A stretch of 64,000 bases of DNA from Solidesulfovibrio magneticus RS-1 (GCF_000010665.1 NC_012796.1:3811501-3875500); one strand, 5' to 3'. Numbered from the stretch's first letter, positions 1-9,140 are shown. Notes: generated by a model not told the origin, from the letters alone. Made by a program: numbers and translations.

Positions 1-221
1 AGGGCGATAAGCGGCCGGGCCGGCACGGCGTCGAGAAAAAAACCGTAAACCAGCGGCGCGAGTCCCAGGGGCAGCATGGTGGCGGTGACGGCCAGGGAGG
101 CTGTGGCCTGGGACGCGCCGAAAGCCTCGGCCAGAAGGGGCAACAAGGGCTGGGGCAGATAAATGGAGGAAATGCCGCACACAGTTGCGGCAAAAAGCGC
201 GGCCAACGTCCACTTCCCCAT
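1..221 (-). CDS. MFS transporter, N-terminal part (cut by window edge)
   Basis: The frame runs from an ATG at 221 down through base 1 with no stop, giving 73 residues of an unfinished protein. The start has a clear GGAGGG Shine-Dalgarno motif about 6 bases upstream. The visible part begins MGKWTLAALFAATVCGISS, then an IYLPQPLLPLL motif, then a second hydrophobic helix ending in VYGFFLD. This is the layout of the first two membrane helices of YnfM/YybF-like major facilitator family exporters. An inner-membrane proton-coupled efflux role is therefore likely, but the substrate cannot be read from this fragment. It may belong to another 12-helix MFS subfamily. Confidence 0.75.
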   Translation of the reverse strand, partial: MGKWTLAALFAATVCGISSIYLPQPLLPLLAEAFGASQATASLAVTATMLPLGLAPLVYGFFLDAVPARPLIA

Positions 222-613
222 CCCGTTCCCTCCGGTCACGTCGCGTCTGGTTCACATACTCCCGATTGGTTGCGGAGGAAAGCCCGGCTTCAACGATATG
301 CGGCGGTTAGAAATCGTGGACGCCGCAGGCATGGCCATACGGCGTCCACGGATGGCCCGGGTCGACCGGCCGCCTGGGGGAACGGACCCCACGGCCAGGC
401 TTGGGGGAGGCCGATGCGGGGGCGCTTCGCGACCGGCGTCCCGGGCCAGCCGGAGCGGGCGGCGGATTGGGGATCGGGCCACCCGGCTCCGGAAATGTTC
501 GTGGCCGCGTTTGCAGCCGGCCGCCACACCGGCCTGTGTGCCCTTAGGCGACGACGCAGGGAAATGACCAAACCGCCACAGGGCGTCGTATCGCCGCCAG
601 CGCGGGCGCGGCG
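222..613. other. Gene-poor stretch of 392 bp
   Basis: No convincing gene, RNA or repeat was found here. The open frames crossing it are GC-rich shadows without Shine-Dalgarno motifs and with arginine/proline-rich translations. The last bases before 221 must hold the MFS gene's ribosome binding site and probably its promoter. Confidence 0.5.
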
Positions 614-778
614 TCAGGACAGGCTGTCGATGTCCAGCGCCGCGCCGCAGCAGGGGCAGCGTTGCACCCGCGAACGGAACAGCAGGCGCGGCCGGAAAAA
701 CACCGCCCGCCAGGTCGGGCCGCAAGGCCGGTATTCCACCAGGATGGACTTGCCGCAGCGGCAGTAACGACGTTGCAT
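614..778 (-). CDS. Small zinc-ribbon-like protein (54 aa), function unknown
   Basis: The chosen ATG at 778 follows an AAGGAGG Shine-Dalgarno motif with 7-base spacing, so the longer upstream reading is not used. The 54-residue product has two cysteine pairs, CRC near residue 6 and CPCC near residue 41, plus one further Cys. These could form a single zinc ribbon. The rest is Arg-rich, compatible with nucleic-acid binding. It lies 68 bp downstream of the repressor gene on the same strand. A short inverted repeat (GTTGCGC/GCGCAAC) sits between them, just before the ribosome binding site. I do not recognise the family; it could be a small regulator or an accessory protein co-expressed with the repressor. 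Confidence 0.6.
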   Translation of the reverse strand: MQRRYCRCGKSILVEYRPCGPTWRAVFFRPRLLFRSRVQRCPCCGAALDIDSLS

Positions 779-846
779 GATCCGCCTCCTTGTTGCGCGG
801 CCTGCGCAACGAAGTAGATAAATATAAACAGTCTGATGAAAAAAAA

Positions 847-1554
847 TTACAGTTCCCGACCCACCCACAACACCCGGCCAATGAACCGCAAGGCGTCGAG
901 CTCGTCCCCGGCCAGCACGATGGGCGCGTAGTCCCGGTTGTCGCTTAAAAGCACCAGCTGCCCGGGCCGCTTCTCCACCCGCTTGACCAACACCGTGTCC
1001 TCCAGCCCCACGGCATAGACCCCATGGGCCACCACCGCCGTCTGGCCCTGGTCAATCAGCACCATGTCGCCGTGGCGAATCTCGGGCTCCATGCTGTTGC
1101 CCACCACGTCCATGAGCACCATGCGCGACGGCTGCCCCTTGGCCCGCAGCCAGTCCTGGCGAAACGGATAGACCCGCTCCACCTCGCCGCCGGTCTCAAA
1201 CGACCCACCGCCGGCCGACAGCCGGGCCCGCACCTTGGGCACGGCGGCGAAAATCTCCGCCGCAACCGCCGCCCCGTCGTCGGCCGCGCTGCCCCGGCCG
1301 TCTCCGCGCCCCGCCCCGCTCCGCCGCCGGCCATACTCCAGCCAGTCCGGGTCGGCCCCGGTGCGGCGCGACACGGTGAGCACCCAGGCCTTGGGCACGG
1401 CCTCCTTGCGCTTGGCCTGGGTCACGGCCGAACGGTGCACGCCCAAAAGCGCCGCCAGCTCGGCCTGGGAGGCCAATCCCGCCGCCTTGGCCGCCCGCTC
1501 GAAAAACCCTTCAAAGCCGCCCAAGGCTTTTGTCTCCTCGTCTCGTTGCGTCAT
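847..1554 (-). CDS. CI/LexA-like repressor: helix-turn-helix plus S24 peptidase domain
   Basis: A 235-residue transcriptional repressor of the phage CI type. Residues about 10-70 contain a helix-turn-helix (AELAALLGVHRSAVTQAKRK). Residues about 130-235 form a LexA/CI S24 self-cleavage domain, with the catalytic serine in GNSMEPEIRHGDMV (Ser144) and the lysine in VLVKRV (Lys181). In this family RecA-stimulated autocleavage can relieve repression, although some members keep the fold without cleaving. The start is uncertain: the ATG at 1554 has only a weak ribosome binding site, and an in-frame GTG at 1572 is possible. It is transcribed away from a FlgM-like gene across a 173-bp gap that should hold its operators. 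No adjacent phage genes are visible, so it may be a domesticated regulator. Confidence 0.85.
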   Translation of the reverse strand: MTQRDEETKALGGFEGFFERAAKAAGLASQAELAALLGVHRSAVTQAKRKEAVPKAWVLTVSRRTGADPDWLEYGRRRSGAGRGDGRGSAADDGAAVAAEIFAAVPKVRARLSAGGGSFETGGEVERVYPFRQDWLRAKGQPSRMVLMDVVGNSMEPEIRHGDMVLIDQGQTAVVAHGVYAVGLEDTVLVKRVEKRPGQLVLLSDNRDYAPIVLAGDELDALRFIGRVLWVGREL

Positions 1555-1727
1555 GTTGCGTTTTATAAACACCCCGTGTCCGGCCCGCAAGCTTTTTTTC
1601 CGGTTACAGCCTTGGACCGCTTTTTTTTCTGTCCTGCTAAAGACTGCCGTCAAGGCCGCCGATAAGAGCGGCGACGACGGATGTCTCCCAACGGGACCGG
1701 GAGAAACCAGCGACAAGGAAGTCCGCC

Positions 1728-1910
1728 ATGAACGCAGCAGCAAAGCACCACCGCGCCCGCGGCGTGGCCAGCGGCCATCAGGAAGATCCGGCCGAACGCG
1801 CCCGCCGTATCGCCGATCTCAAGCGGCGTGTGGCCTCCGGCACGTACCTGATCCAGCGCTACGAAATCATCGAAGGGCTCCTCGACGCCCTGGCCACCGA
1901 AACCGACTGA
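1728..1910 (+). CDS. FlgM-like mini-protein (possible anti-sigma-28 domain)
   Basis: A 60-residue protein with an AAGGA motif upstream of its ATG. The C-terminal half (ARRIADLKRRVASGTYLIQR followed by YEIIEGLLDAL) follows the FlgM sigma-28-binding pattern of 'V..LK..I..G.Y......IA..LL'. The usual Ala after the Ile is replaced, and the N-terminal part is short compared with about 90-100 residues in typical FlgM. FlgM binds FliA and holds back late flagellar transcription until export. No flagellar genes are nearby. Divergence from a CI-like repressor suggests the repressor controls it. The FlgM assignment is tentative and rests on pattern alone. Confidence 0.45.
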   Translation: MNAAAKHHRARGVASGHQEDPAERARRIADLKRRVASGTYLIQRYEIIEGLLDALATETD

Positions 1911-1922
1911 TCTGGCCCCTTT

Positions 1923-1948
1923 CCAAGCCGGCAACGCCGGTTTTGGCC
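1923..1948 (+). terminator. Hairpin terminator candidate after the FlgM-like gene
   Basis: CCAAGCCGGC and GCCGGTTTTGG pair around an AAC loop, with four T residues in the 3' arm. It lies 13 bp after the stop of the plus-strand gene. The T run is short, so efficiency is uncertain. Confidence 0.45.
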
Positions 1949-1974
1949 AAAGCGCTATCGCAAACACGGTTTCT

Positions 1975-2847
1975 TTACGCAACAGCTCCCCGCGAAACGA
2001 TCTCCACCGCCTCCGCCAGATTCCACGGCGCGTCGCAAAGCGCCGCAAAAGCCGGACAGTCGATGCCGGCGCAGTGCAAAAATAGCCGTTCCCCTTCCCC
2101 CTGGCCGTACAGCGGATCGCCCACCAGCGGATGGCCGGCCCAGGCCAGATGGGTGCGTATCTGATGGCGCGCGCCTTTCTTGATGGTGCAGCGAAAAAGC
2201 GTCACCCCCCCTCGCGTCTCCAACGCCTCGACCTCGGTCATGCGCAGGGAATCGATGGTCGCCCTGTCCAGCACCCTTGTTTTTTTGCGGTCCGCCGCGT
2301 CCAGTTCGCCGTCGCACCGAAAATAGGTCACGTCCGGTTCCCCGTGGCCCACGGCCAGGTAGGTCTTGTCCACTTCGCCAGACTCCTCCATGTCCCGGTA
2401 GGTCGCTGCCGCCTCGGGTGAAAACGCCGCCGGTAAGAGTCCCGTGGTCAGACTGTCCAGGCGCGAAAGCAGAAACGAGGGCCGGCCCGGAAAAATATCC
2501 GGCAAAAGGGCCTCCACGCTCTCGCCGCCGCCCTGGGCCAGGGCGGCGCTGTGCAGGCCGGAGGGTTTGTTCAAAAGGACGTAGTCCCCGGCCGTCAGCA
2601 CCACCGGCACATCGGCCGGCCCGAACCGGCGCTCCCGGTCTTGCGGGACCATGGCCACGGTCTGACCGGCCCGGACCCGGTAGCCGGCGGGCAGCAGTCG
2701 GCCATTGACCGTCAGGCCGCCGGATTCGATCAGCCGCCGCCGCCCCCGAAGCCCCACCTCGGGCAGCATGAGCTCCAGCGCCTTGTCCAGCCGCCAGCCG
2801 TCGGCCTGGGGCGGAATCGTCCACGTTGTCGTCGTATCGTTTGTCAT
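1975..2847 (-). CDS. RluA-family pseudouridine synthase
   Basis: A 290-residue RNA-modifying enzyme that isomerises uridine to pseudouridine, acting on rRNA or tRNA in the cytoplasm. An S4-like RNA-binding region occupies about residues 15-75 (RLDKALELMLPEVGLRGRRR). The catalytic motif is LSRLDSLTTGLL near residue 128, with the essential Asp in RLD, and the conserved HQIRTHLAWAGHPLVGDPLYG block is near 225-245. The length fits RluA/RluC/RluD enzymes, but the exact target uridine cannot be decided. The gene is divergent from addA, with 111 bp between the starts. Confidence 0.92.
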   Translation of the reverse strand: MTNDTTTTWTIPPQADGWRLDKALELMLPEVGLRGRRRLIESGGLTVNGRLLPAGYRVRAGQTVAMVPQDRERRFGPADVPVVLTAGDYVLLNKPSGLHSAALAQGGGESVEALLPDIFPGRPSFLLSRLDSLTTGLLPAAFSPEAAATYRDMEESGEVDKTYLAVGHGEPDVTYFRCDGELDAADRKKTRVLDRATIDSLRMTEVEALETRGGVTLFRCTIKKGARHQIRTHLAWAGHPLVGDPLYGQGEGERLFLHCAGIDCPAFAALCDAPWNLAEAVEIVSRGAVA

Positions 2848-2958
2848 GGCCCCACCATGCCCGTGGCCGGGCCGGCCGGCAAGGACGACTCCCGCGGCGT
2901 TGCGCCCCGGCCGGGTTGCGGCTACCTTTCAGGCAGCATCCCCAAGGAGCCGATCATC

Positions 2959-5900
2959 ATGCTCATCCAGGTCAAGGCCTCGGCCGGTTCGGGCAAGACC
3001 CACGCCCTGACCGGGCGTTTCATCGATCTCGTTCTCGGCGCCAGCCGCGACCTGCCGCGCGCCTGCGGCGACGCCAGCGACGGGGCCTACGCCGTGCCCG
3101 ACATCCTGGCCGTGACCTTTACCAACAAGGCCGCCGCCGAGATGCGCGACCGGGTCATCGAGGCGCTCAAGCGTCTGGCCCTTGATCCCAACCCGGCCCA
3201 GCCCGGCAAGCGGGCCACGGCCCGGCGCGAGCTGGAGTCGCTGCTCGTCCATGCCCAGCGCCTGGGCATCCGCACCATCGACAGCCTGCTGTATCTGCTG
3301 GCCCGGGTCTTTGCCCTGGAGCTGGGGCTGCGCCCGGATTTCGAGCCGTCCTTTGACGACCGGGCCATCCTGGACGACCTCTACGAGCGCCTGTGCGCCG
3401 GCCTGCCGGCCGATCCGACCCTGGCCCGCCAGTTTTCCGAGGCGGCCGGGGCGCTTATTGACCACACCAAAAATTTCCTGCCCACCGTCAGCTTTCGCGA
3501 CCAGCTCCTGACCGTGACCGCCCGGCTCCTGGCCGACCCGGACTGCGGCGACGCCGCCCCCGAAGCCCTGCGCCTGGGCCTGGCCCGGCGGCTGGGGGAA
3601 CTCCAGAACGCCGCCGACGCCCTGCTGCGGGCCATCGAGGCCGAAAAACTGTCCGGCAACGCCCACTTCCTCACGTTTCTGCGCAAATGCCGGGACTGCG
3701 ACAACGCCGCCGCCCTGCCCTCCTCAGCCTTTGCCGCCAAGGCGTCCCTGGCCGAGTGCCTGAACAAAGCCTCCCGCGACAAGGTCACTCCGGCCCTGGA
3801 CCGGCTCCACGCCGCCATGACCGCCAGCCACGACGTCTGCCGCCGCCAGGGGCCGGTGCTGCTGGCCGCCAGCCGGCTGGCCCCGTTTCTGGCCCTGGCC
3901 CGGCGGCTGGCCGCCGATTTCCCGGCCTATCTGGCCCGGATGCGGATGCTGCCCCAATCCCAGTGGGGGCGGCTCGTGGCGGCGCGCCTGGCCGGGGAGG
4001 ACGGCGTGCCCGACGCCTGGTGCCGCATGGGTTCTGGGCTGGCCCATATCCTGGTGGACGAATTCCAGGACACGGCGAGAAGCCAATGGGAGGTGCTGCG
4101 CCTTCTGGCTCTGGAAAGCCTGTCGCGCGGCGGCAGCCTCTACCTTGTCGGCGACGTCAAGCAGGCCATCTACGGCTGGCGCGGCGGCGACGCCGCCCTT
4201 TTCGACGAGGCCCCGGCCGATCCCGAGCTGACCCAGGTGGCCGAGCCGATCTTCGACGCCCTGCCCCACAACTGGCGCAGCGCCCCGGCCATTGTCGGGG
4301 CCAACAACCGCTTTTTCGGGCGCTTAAGCGACCCGGCCGCAGCCCAACAAACCACCGAGGCCCTCCTTGGCGAAGGGCTGGCCGCTGCCGCGCCGGAGCT
4401 GGCCGCCGCCATCGGCCGGGCCTTTGCCGGCGCGACCCAGGAAGTGCGGCCGGACTACCACGGCCCCCAGGGACATGTGCGCGTCACGGCCCTTAACGCC
4501 GAAGACCCGGACACCTACCACGATGCGGCCCGGGGGGCGCTGCTGACCCTGCTCAAGGCCGAACTCATCCCGCGCCACGGCCCGGGCGGGGTGGCCGTGC
4601 TCACCCGCACCAACCCGCAGGCCGCACGTTGCGCCGCCTGGCTGGTGGCGGCCGGCATCGAGGTGGTGACCGAGAACAGTCTGCGCCTGGCCGACCATCC
4701 GCTGATTGGCCAGCTGGCCGCCATGCTGGCGTTTCTCGACTATCCGCCGGACAGCCTGGCGTTTTGGGCCTTTGTCTCGGGCCAGGAGCTTTTTGGCGAC
4801 CTGTCGGGCATCGACCGCCGGGAACTGGCCGGCTGGCTGGCCGGGCTGCCCCGCCGGGCCTCGCTGTCCCTGGCCTTCAAGGCCCGCTGGCCCGAAGTCT
4901 GGCAGCGGCTCATCCGGCCCTACCTGCGCCAGTCCGGCGTGGCCTCGCCCTACGACATCCTGCGCTCGGTGGTGTCGGGCTACCGGCTCATCGAACGCCG
5001 GCCGGCCGACGAGGCCTTTATCCGGCGCTTTCTCGAAATCGCCCATCTGGCCGAAAACGACGGCCGGGCGTCGATCTCCGCCTTCCTGGAATTCTGGAAC
5101 GACAAGGGCGAAGGCGAGACCGTGCCCCAGCCGGAAAACGCCGGGGCCGTGCGGGTCATGACCATCCACAAGGCCAAAGGGCTGCAATTCCCGGCCGTGG
5201 TCGTGCCCTACCACCACTTCCACACCGACAACAAAAACCCGGCCCTGGTCACGGCCGATTTCCCCGAAGGCCGGCTGCTGGTGCCGGACCAGCCCGGCCT
5301 TGGCCTGGACTACGCCAGACGCCGGGCCAGGGAACTGGCCGAGCAGCTCCATCTGCTCTATGTGGCCTGGACGCGGCCCGAGATCGAGCTGCACGCCTTT
5401 GTTCCGGGCCATGGGCCGCTGCGCGACAAGGCCAGCTACCCCCTGCCCCGGGCCATGGCCGGGCTGTTCGCCGGCCTGGGCCACGACCCGGCCGACGGCG
5501 ATCCCATCCGCATCGGCGCGCCGCCCGAGACCCCGGCCGCCGCTCCGGCCGCCTGCCCGACCCCGCCGCCCGAGCCGGCCCTGGTGGAACCCGGGCCGCC
5601 CATGGACTGGCTGCCCCGGGTCAAGGTGTTTCGCAACGTGGCCCGCGACATCCGCCAGTCCATGCGTTTTTCCGAAAAACAGCGCGGCGAGCTGGCCCAC
5701 GCCGCCGCCGAAGCTTTCGCGCGGGCCGGTTTCGATCCGGCCGATCCCGCCCCGGCCGCCGCCCGGGCCGTGGCCACGGCCCTGGGGCCGGCCCGGCTGG
5801 ACCCGGGCCTTCGGGCCGCCCTGGCCCAGGAGCTGGCCGACATGCTCGTCTGGCTGGCCGGCCTTGACGCCCTGCGCCCGGCCTTTGTCGCGGGGCTGCC

Positions 5901-6141
5901 CGAGCGCGAGCTTTTGGACGCCGACGGTTCGCGCCACCGGCCGGACCTCTTTGCCGCCTCGCCAGAGGCCATCCTGGTGGCCGATTTCAAGACCGGCCGG
6001 CCGGCCACCGACCACGAGGCCCAGGTGAGCCGCTACGTCGGCCTTATCCGCCGCCTGCCGGGTCTGGCCGACGCGCCGGCCGCCGGCTTCCTGCTCTACC
6101 TCGACCGCCGGGAATGCCGCCCCGTGGAGATCCGCTCGTGA
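2959..6141 (+). CDS. addA: UvrD/AddA-type helicase-nuclease
   Basis: A 1060-residue superfamily 1 helicase fused to a RecB-like nuclease, the motor of an AddAB double-strand-break resection complex. The ATG at 2959 follows an AAGGAG motif at 2944-2949; in-frame sequence upstream is not coding-like. Visible motifs in order are Walker A ASAGSGKT (residues 7-14), TFTNKAAAEM, Walker B DEFQD (about 367), GDVKQAIYGWRGGD (about 397), NWRS (about 437), and TIHKAKGLQFP (about 735). A C-terminal PD-(D/E)xK nuclease (RPDLF ... ILVADFKTG) starts near residue 995. It overlaps addB by 4 bp, so the pair is translationally coupled. Here addA precedes addB; in Bacillus the order is addB-addA. Confidence 0.93.
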   Translation: MLIQVKASAGSGKTHALTGRFIDLVLGASRDLPRACGDASDGAYAVPDILAVTFTNKAAAEMRDRVIEALKRLALDPNPAQPGKRATARRELESLLVHAQRLGIRTIDSLLYLLARVFALELGLRPDFEPSFDDRAILDDLYERLCAGLPADPTLARQFSEAAGALIDHTKNFLPTVSFRDQLLTVTARLLADPDCGDAAPEALRLGLARRLGELQNAADALLRAIEAEKLSGNAHFLTFLRKCRDCDNAAALPSSAFAAKASLAECLNKASRDKVTPALDRLHAAMTASHDVCRRQGPVLLAASRLAPFLALARRLAADFPAYLARMRMLPQSQWGRLVAARLAGEDGVPDAWCRMGSGLAHILVDEFQDTARSQWEVLRLLALESLSRGGSLYLVGDVKQAIYGWRGGDAALFDEAPADPELTQVAEPIFDALPHNWRSAPAIVGANNRFFGRLSDPAAAQQTTEALLGEGLAAAAPELAAAIGRAFAGATQEVRPDYHGPQGHVRVTALNAEDPDTYHDAARGALLTLLKAELIPRHGPGGVAVLTRTNPQAARCAAWLVAAGIEVVTENSLRLADHPLIGQLAAMLAFLDYPPDSLAFWAFVSGQELFGDLSGIDRRELAGWLAGLPRRASLSLAFKARWPEVWQRLIRPYLRQSGVASPYDILRSVVSGYRLIERRPADEAFIRRFLEIAHLAENDGRASISAFLEFWNDKGEGETVPQPENAGAVRVMTIHKAKGLQFPAVVVPYHHFHTDNKNPALVTADFPEGRLLVPDQPGLGLDYARRRARELAEQLHLLYVAWTRPEIELHAFVPGHGPLRDKASYPLPRAMAGLFAGLGHDPADGDPIRIGAPPETPAAAPAACPTPPPEPALVEPGPPMDWLPRVKVFRNVARDIRQSMRFSEKQRGELAHAAAEAFARAGFDPADPAPAAARAVATALGPARLDPGLRAALAQELADMLVWLAGLDALRPAFVAGLPERELLDADGSRHRPDLFAASPEAILVADFKTGRPATDHEAQVSRYVGLIRRLPGLADAPAAGFLLYLDRRECRPVEIRS

Positions 6142-9104
6142 AAGCCCCTGTCAGCGTCATCCCCTGGACCGAGGAATTCTTCGCCGCCCTGGCCCGGCGG
6201 CTCGTCGCCGCCACCGGGGGCGATTTCACCGACGTGGTGGTGCTTTTCCCCCTGCGCCGGGCCGCCCGCCATCTCTGCGACCGGCTGGCCGAGCTGCCCG
6301 GACTGCCAAAGCCCCTGCTGTTGCCCGAAATCGCCGCCATCGGCGAATGGACCGCCGCCCTGGGGGCCGACTGCGCCCCGGTCCCGCCGGTCATGCTCGA
6401 CGCCCTGGACCGGGTGGCCATCCTCCACGACATCGTGCGCGACATCGCCGCCACGGCCTCCGAAGACGAAGCCTTCCCGGCCGACATCACCGACTTTTTC
6501 CCCTGGGGCCTGGAATTGGCCGAAATCATGGAAGAGCTGTTCCGCCAGGGCATCCCCGGCCAGGACCTGGCCCATCTGGAAGGCCAGGTACTGGCCCCGG
6601 CCGCGGCGCTGCTGGGACGGCTGGGGGCCATCCACCAACGCTACCGGCAGCGCCTGCTGGATGAAGGCCTGGGCACGCCCGGACTTTTGGCCGCCCTGGC
6701 TGCCGAAAACGCCCCGGCCGTGGCCGAGCGCTTCGCCGGCAAGCGCCTTTTCGCCTGCGGTTTTGCCGTGCTGACCGGAGCGGAAAAAACGCTCCTGCAG
6801 ACGCTGTGGAAAAAAGGCCTGCTGGAGCTGGTCTGGCACGCCGACCCGGCCCTGGCCGACGGCGGCCGGCCGATCCATTTCGCCTGCCGCGAGCACAAGC
6901 GGCTGCTTGCCGACTGGAAAGCCAAGGCCGTGGTCCTGGGCGACGGCAAGGCGCGAAAGCTGAGGGCCAAGGCCGATCCCAGCCGTGGGACGCTGGTGCT
7001 GGACGCCGACGCCGCCAACCTGTCCTCGAAAAAGCTGCGCTTTATAGAAGCCCACGACCTCCACGCCGAGCTCAAGGGGCTGGAAGAGGCGCTAAGCGAG
7101 GCCCCGGACCTGGAATCCACGGCCATCGTCCTGCCCGACACCGGGCTTTTAAGCCCGGTGCTCCACATCCTGCCCCGGCGCGACGTCAACATCTCCATGG
7201 GCTATCCGCTCGCCCGCTCGTCCCTGGCCCGGCTGCTGGAAACCATCCTGGCCCTGCAGGAAACCCGGCTGGAGCGCGGCCGCTACCACTGGCGCGAACT
7301 CATTGCCCTGTTGCGCCATCCCTATCTCAAGATGCTGCGCCTGGGCGCGGCCGAACCGCTTCGGGCCGTGTTCCACGGCCTGGAGGCGGCCATCCGCCAG
7401 GGGGGGGCCTACGTCGATCCTCTGGCCCTGCCCCTGGCCGGCGGCGAGGACGACGAGCCGCCAAGCCCCGAAGCCCTGGCCCTGGCCGGACGCGTGCTGG
7501 GCGTCTGCCTGGCCGCCTTCGACGCCGTGGACACGCCGCGCGCCCTGGGCAACGCCCTGGCCGGGCTGTGCGATCTGCTGCTGGACCCCGAGCATTGCGG
7601 CGACGCCTGGGAGCGGTTTCTCATCGACGCCGAGTGCCTGTTCCGGTTGGCCGCCGGCATCGTGCCGGCGCTCACTTCCGGCCGCCTGGCCGACGCCGCC
7701 CTGCCGGCCCCGACCCTTTTCGCCCTGCTGCGCCGGCTGCTGGCCGACGAGCGCGCCCCCTTCGAGGCCGAGCCGCTGACCGGCCTGCAAGTGCTCGGCG
7801 TCCTGGAAACGCGCCTGCTCTCCTTCAAGCGCCTGTTCCTCCTCGACGCCGTGGAAGCCAAGCTGCCCGGCGCGCCGCGCTACGATCCGCTGCTGCCCGA
7901 CACCCTGCGCCGCCTCATGGGCCTGCCCGACTCCCGGGAGCGCGATCTGGTCGCCGCCTACAACCTCTACCGGCTCTTTTTCGGGGCCGAGGAGATCACC
8001 GTCTTCTACCGCACCGGCTCGCCCGGCTCCGGGCTGTTCGAGGACAAGCCCGGCCGCAGCCGGTTCGTGGAACAGCTTTTATGGGAAGAGGAAAAACGCC
8101 TGGGCCGGGTGCTTAAGCCCGGCGAGCCGCCGGTCTCCATCCTGCGCCTGCCGCCCTGCCCCATCCCGGCAAGCGACCCGGCCGTGCCGGTCACCGGGGA
8201 AGTGGCCGACCGGCTGGCCGCCTATCTCGAAACCCAGAAGCTCTCGGCCAGCTTTTTCGACGCCTACCTCGCCTGCCCCTTGCGCTTTTTCTACCGCTAC
8301 CTCTCACCGCTCTCCCCCCTGGCCGAGGTGGCCGAGGAAGGCGACCGGGCAGCCGTGGGCGAGGTGGTCCACGAAGTCTTGCGCGACTTCTTCACGCCCT
8401 ACCTCAACCGCGACATCGACGCCGCCGACCTTGACGCCGCGGCCCTGGCCGACCTGTTCGAAACCCGGCTGGCCGGCCACGCCGCCTTCGCCGCCCTGCC
8501 GCCCGACGGCCAATTGCTGCTCACCCGCACCGGCCGGGCCAAGCTGGCCGAAGCCGTGGCCGCCACGCCCCGCACCACCATCCTGGCCCTGGAAACCGAT
8601 CTGACCGCCAGCCTGGAAACCGGCGGCCGGACCTATCCCCTGACCGGCCGGGCCGACCGCATCGATCAGCGCGAAGACGGCGTGGTCATCCTCGACTACA
8701 AGACCGGCCGGCCGCCCAAGGGCCAAGGCCGCTTCTGGACCGACGACCACCTCTGGGACCGGCTGGCCGCCGATCCCCTGGCCGCCGACGACGCGCTTTT
8801 TGAGGACATCGCCAGCCGGGCCGGCAGCGTCCAACTGCCGCTCTACTGCTGGCTGTACCACGCCGCGCGCGGCGAAACGCCAGCCGACGCCGCCGTGGTG
8901 GAATTGCGCGACAAAGGGCAGGAACGTCCGCTGTTCGGCCCGCGCCAAGACCCCGAAACCCGCGCCCAGGCCATCACCCGCAACGTCCCCCAGCTCCTGG
9001 GCGCGGTCCTGCGCCACCTCGCCAATATCCCAAGCTTCCGCCCCCGCCCAGACAACAACCGCTGCCCCTACTGCGAGTTTCGACAGGCCTGTAGAGCGCT
9101 GTGA
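6138..9104 (+). CDS. addB: AddB-like PD-(D/E)xK nuclease with Fe-S cluster motif
   Basis: A 988-residue partner of AddA. The GTG at 6138 overlaps the addA stop (GTGA), which fixes the start. The N-terminal part resembles the inactive helicase-like domain of AddB (VVVLFPLRRAARHLCDRL) and shows no Walker A, unlike Bacillus AddB. The C-terminal nuclease has an isolated Cys in CPLRFFYRY (about residue 713), the catalytic ILDYKTGRP (about 853), then Q-LPLYCWLY and a terminal CPYCEFRQAC. Together the four cysteines match the C...CxxCx5C iron-sulfur staple of AddB nucleases. This gives the complex a second strand-cutting activity during resection for RecA loading. Confidence 0.92.
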   Translation: MKAPVSVIPWTEEFFAALARRLVAATGGDFTDVVVLFPLRRAARHLCDRLAELPGLPKPLLLPEIAAIGEWTAALGADCAPVPPVMLDALDRVAILHDIVRDIAATASEDEAFPADITDFFPWGLELAEIMEELFRQGIPGQDLAHLEGQVLAPAAALLGRLGAIHQRYRQRLLDEGLGTPGLLAALAAENAPAVAERFAGKRLFACGFAVLTGAEKTLLQTLWKKGLLELVWHADPALADGGRPIHFACREHKRLLADWKAKAVVLGDGKARKLRAKADPSRGTLVLDADAANLSSKKLRFIEAHDLHAELKGLEEALSEAPDLESTAIVLPDTGLLSPVLHILPRRDVNISMGYPLARSSLARLLETILALQETRLERGRYHWRELIALLRHPYLKMLRLGAAEPLRAVFHGLEAAIRQGGAYVDPLALPLAGGEDDEPPSPEALALAGRVLGVCLAAFDAVDTPRALGNALAGLCDLLLDPEHCGDAWERFLIDAECLFRLAAGIVPALTSGRLADAALPAPTLFALLRRLLADERAPFEAEPLTGLQVLGVLETRLLSFKRLFLLDAVEAKLPGAPRYDPLLPDTLRRLMGLPDSRERDLVAAYNLYRLFFGAEEITVFYRTGSPGSGLFEDKPGRSRFVEQLLWEEEKRLGRVLKPGEPPVSILRLPPCPIPASDPAVPVTGEVADRLAAYLETQKLSASFFDAYLACPLRFFYRYLSPLSPLAEVAEEGDRAAVGEVVHEVLRDFFTPYLNRDIDAADLDAAALADLFETRLAGHAAFAALPPDGQLLLTRTGRAKLAEAVAATPRTTILALETDLTASLETGGRTYPLTGRADRIDQREDGVVILDYKTGRPPKGQGRFWTDDHLWDRLAADPLAADDALFEDIASRAGSVQLPLYCWLYHAARGETPADAAVVELRDKGQERPLFGPRQDPETRAQAITRNVPQLLGAVLRHLANIPSFRPRPDNNRCPYCEFRQACRAL

Positions 9105-9140
9105 AAATGGGAGGAAGGGGAGGGAAGGGAAGAAAAGAAT

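Noticed and set aside
252-881. Overlapping frames on both strands around the zinc-ribbon gene
   Set aside because: Only the frame starting at 778 has a proper ribosome binding site and a plausible Cys-patterned product; the others are GC shadows.
1555-1727. Defined operator palindromes for the CI-like repressor
   Set aside because: No repeated dyad could be picked out with confidence by eye; T-runs dominate the region.
4324-6015. 563-codon minus-strand frame inside addA
   Set aside because: Gly/Gln/Arg-rich antisense shadow of a clear helicase gene. Similar shadows at 16656-18863, 21903-23438, 44440-46560 and 54681-57476 were rejected for the same reason.
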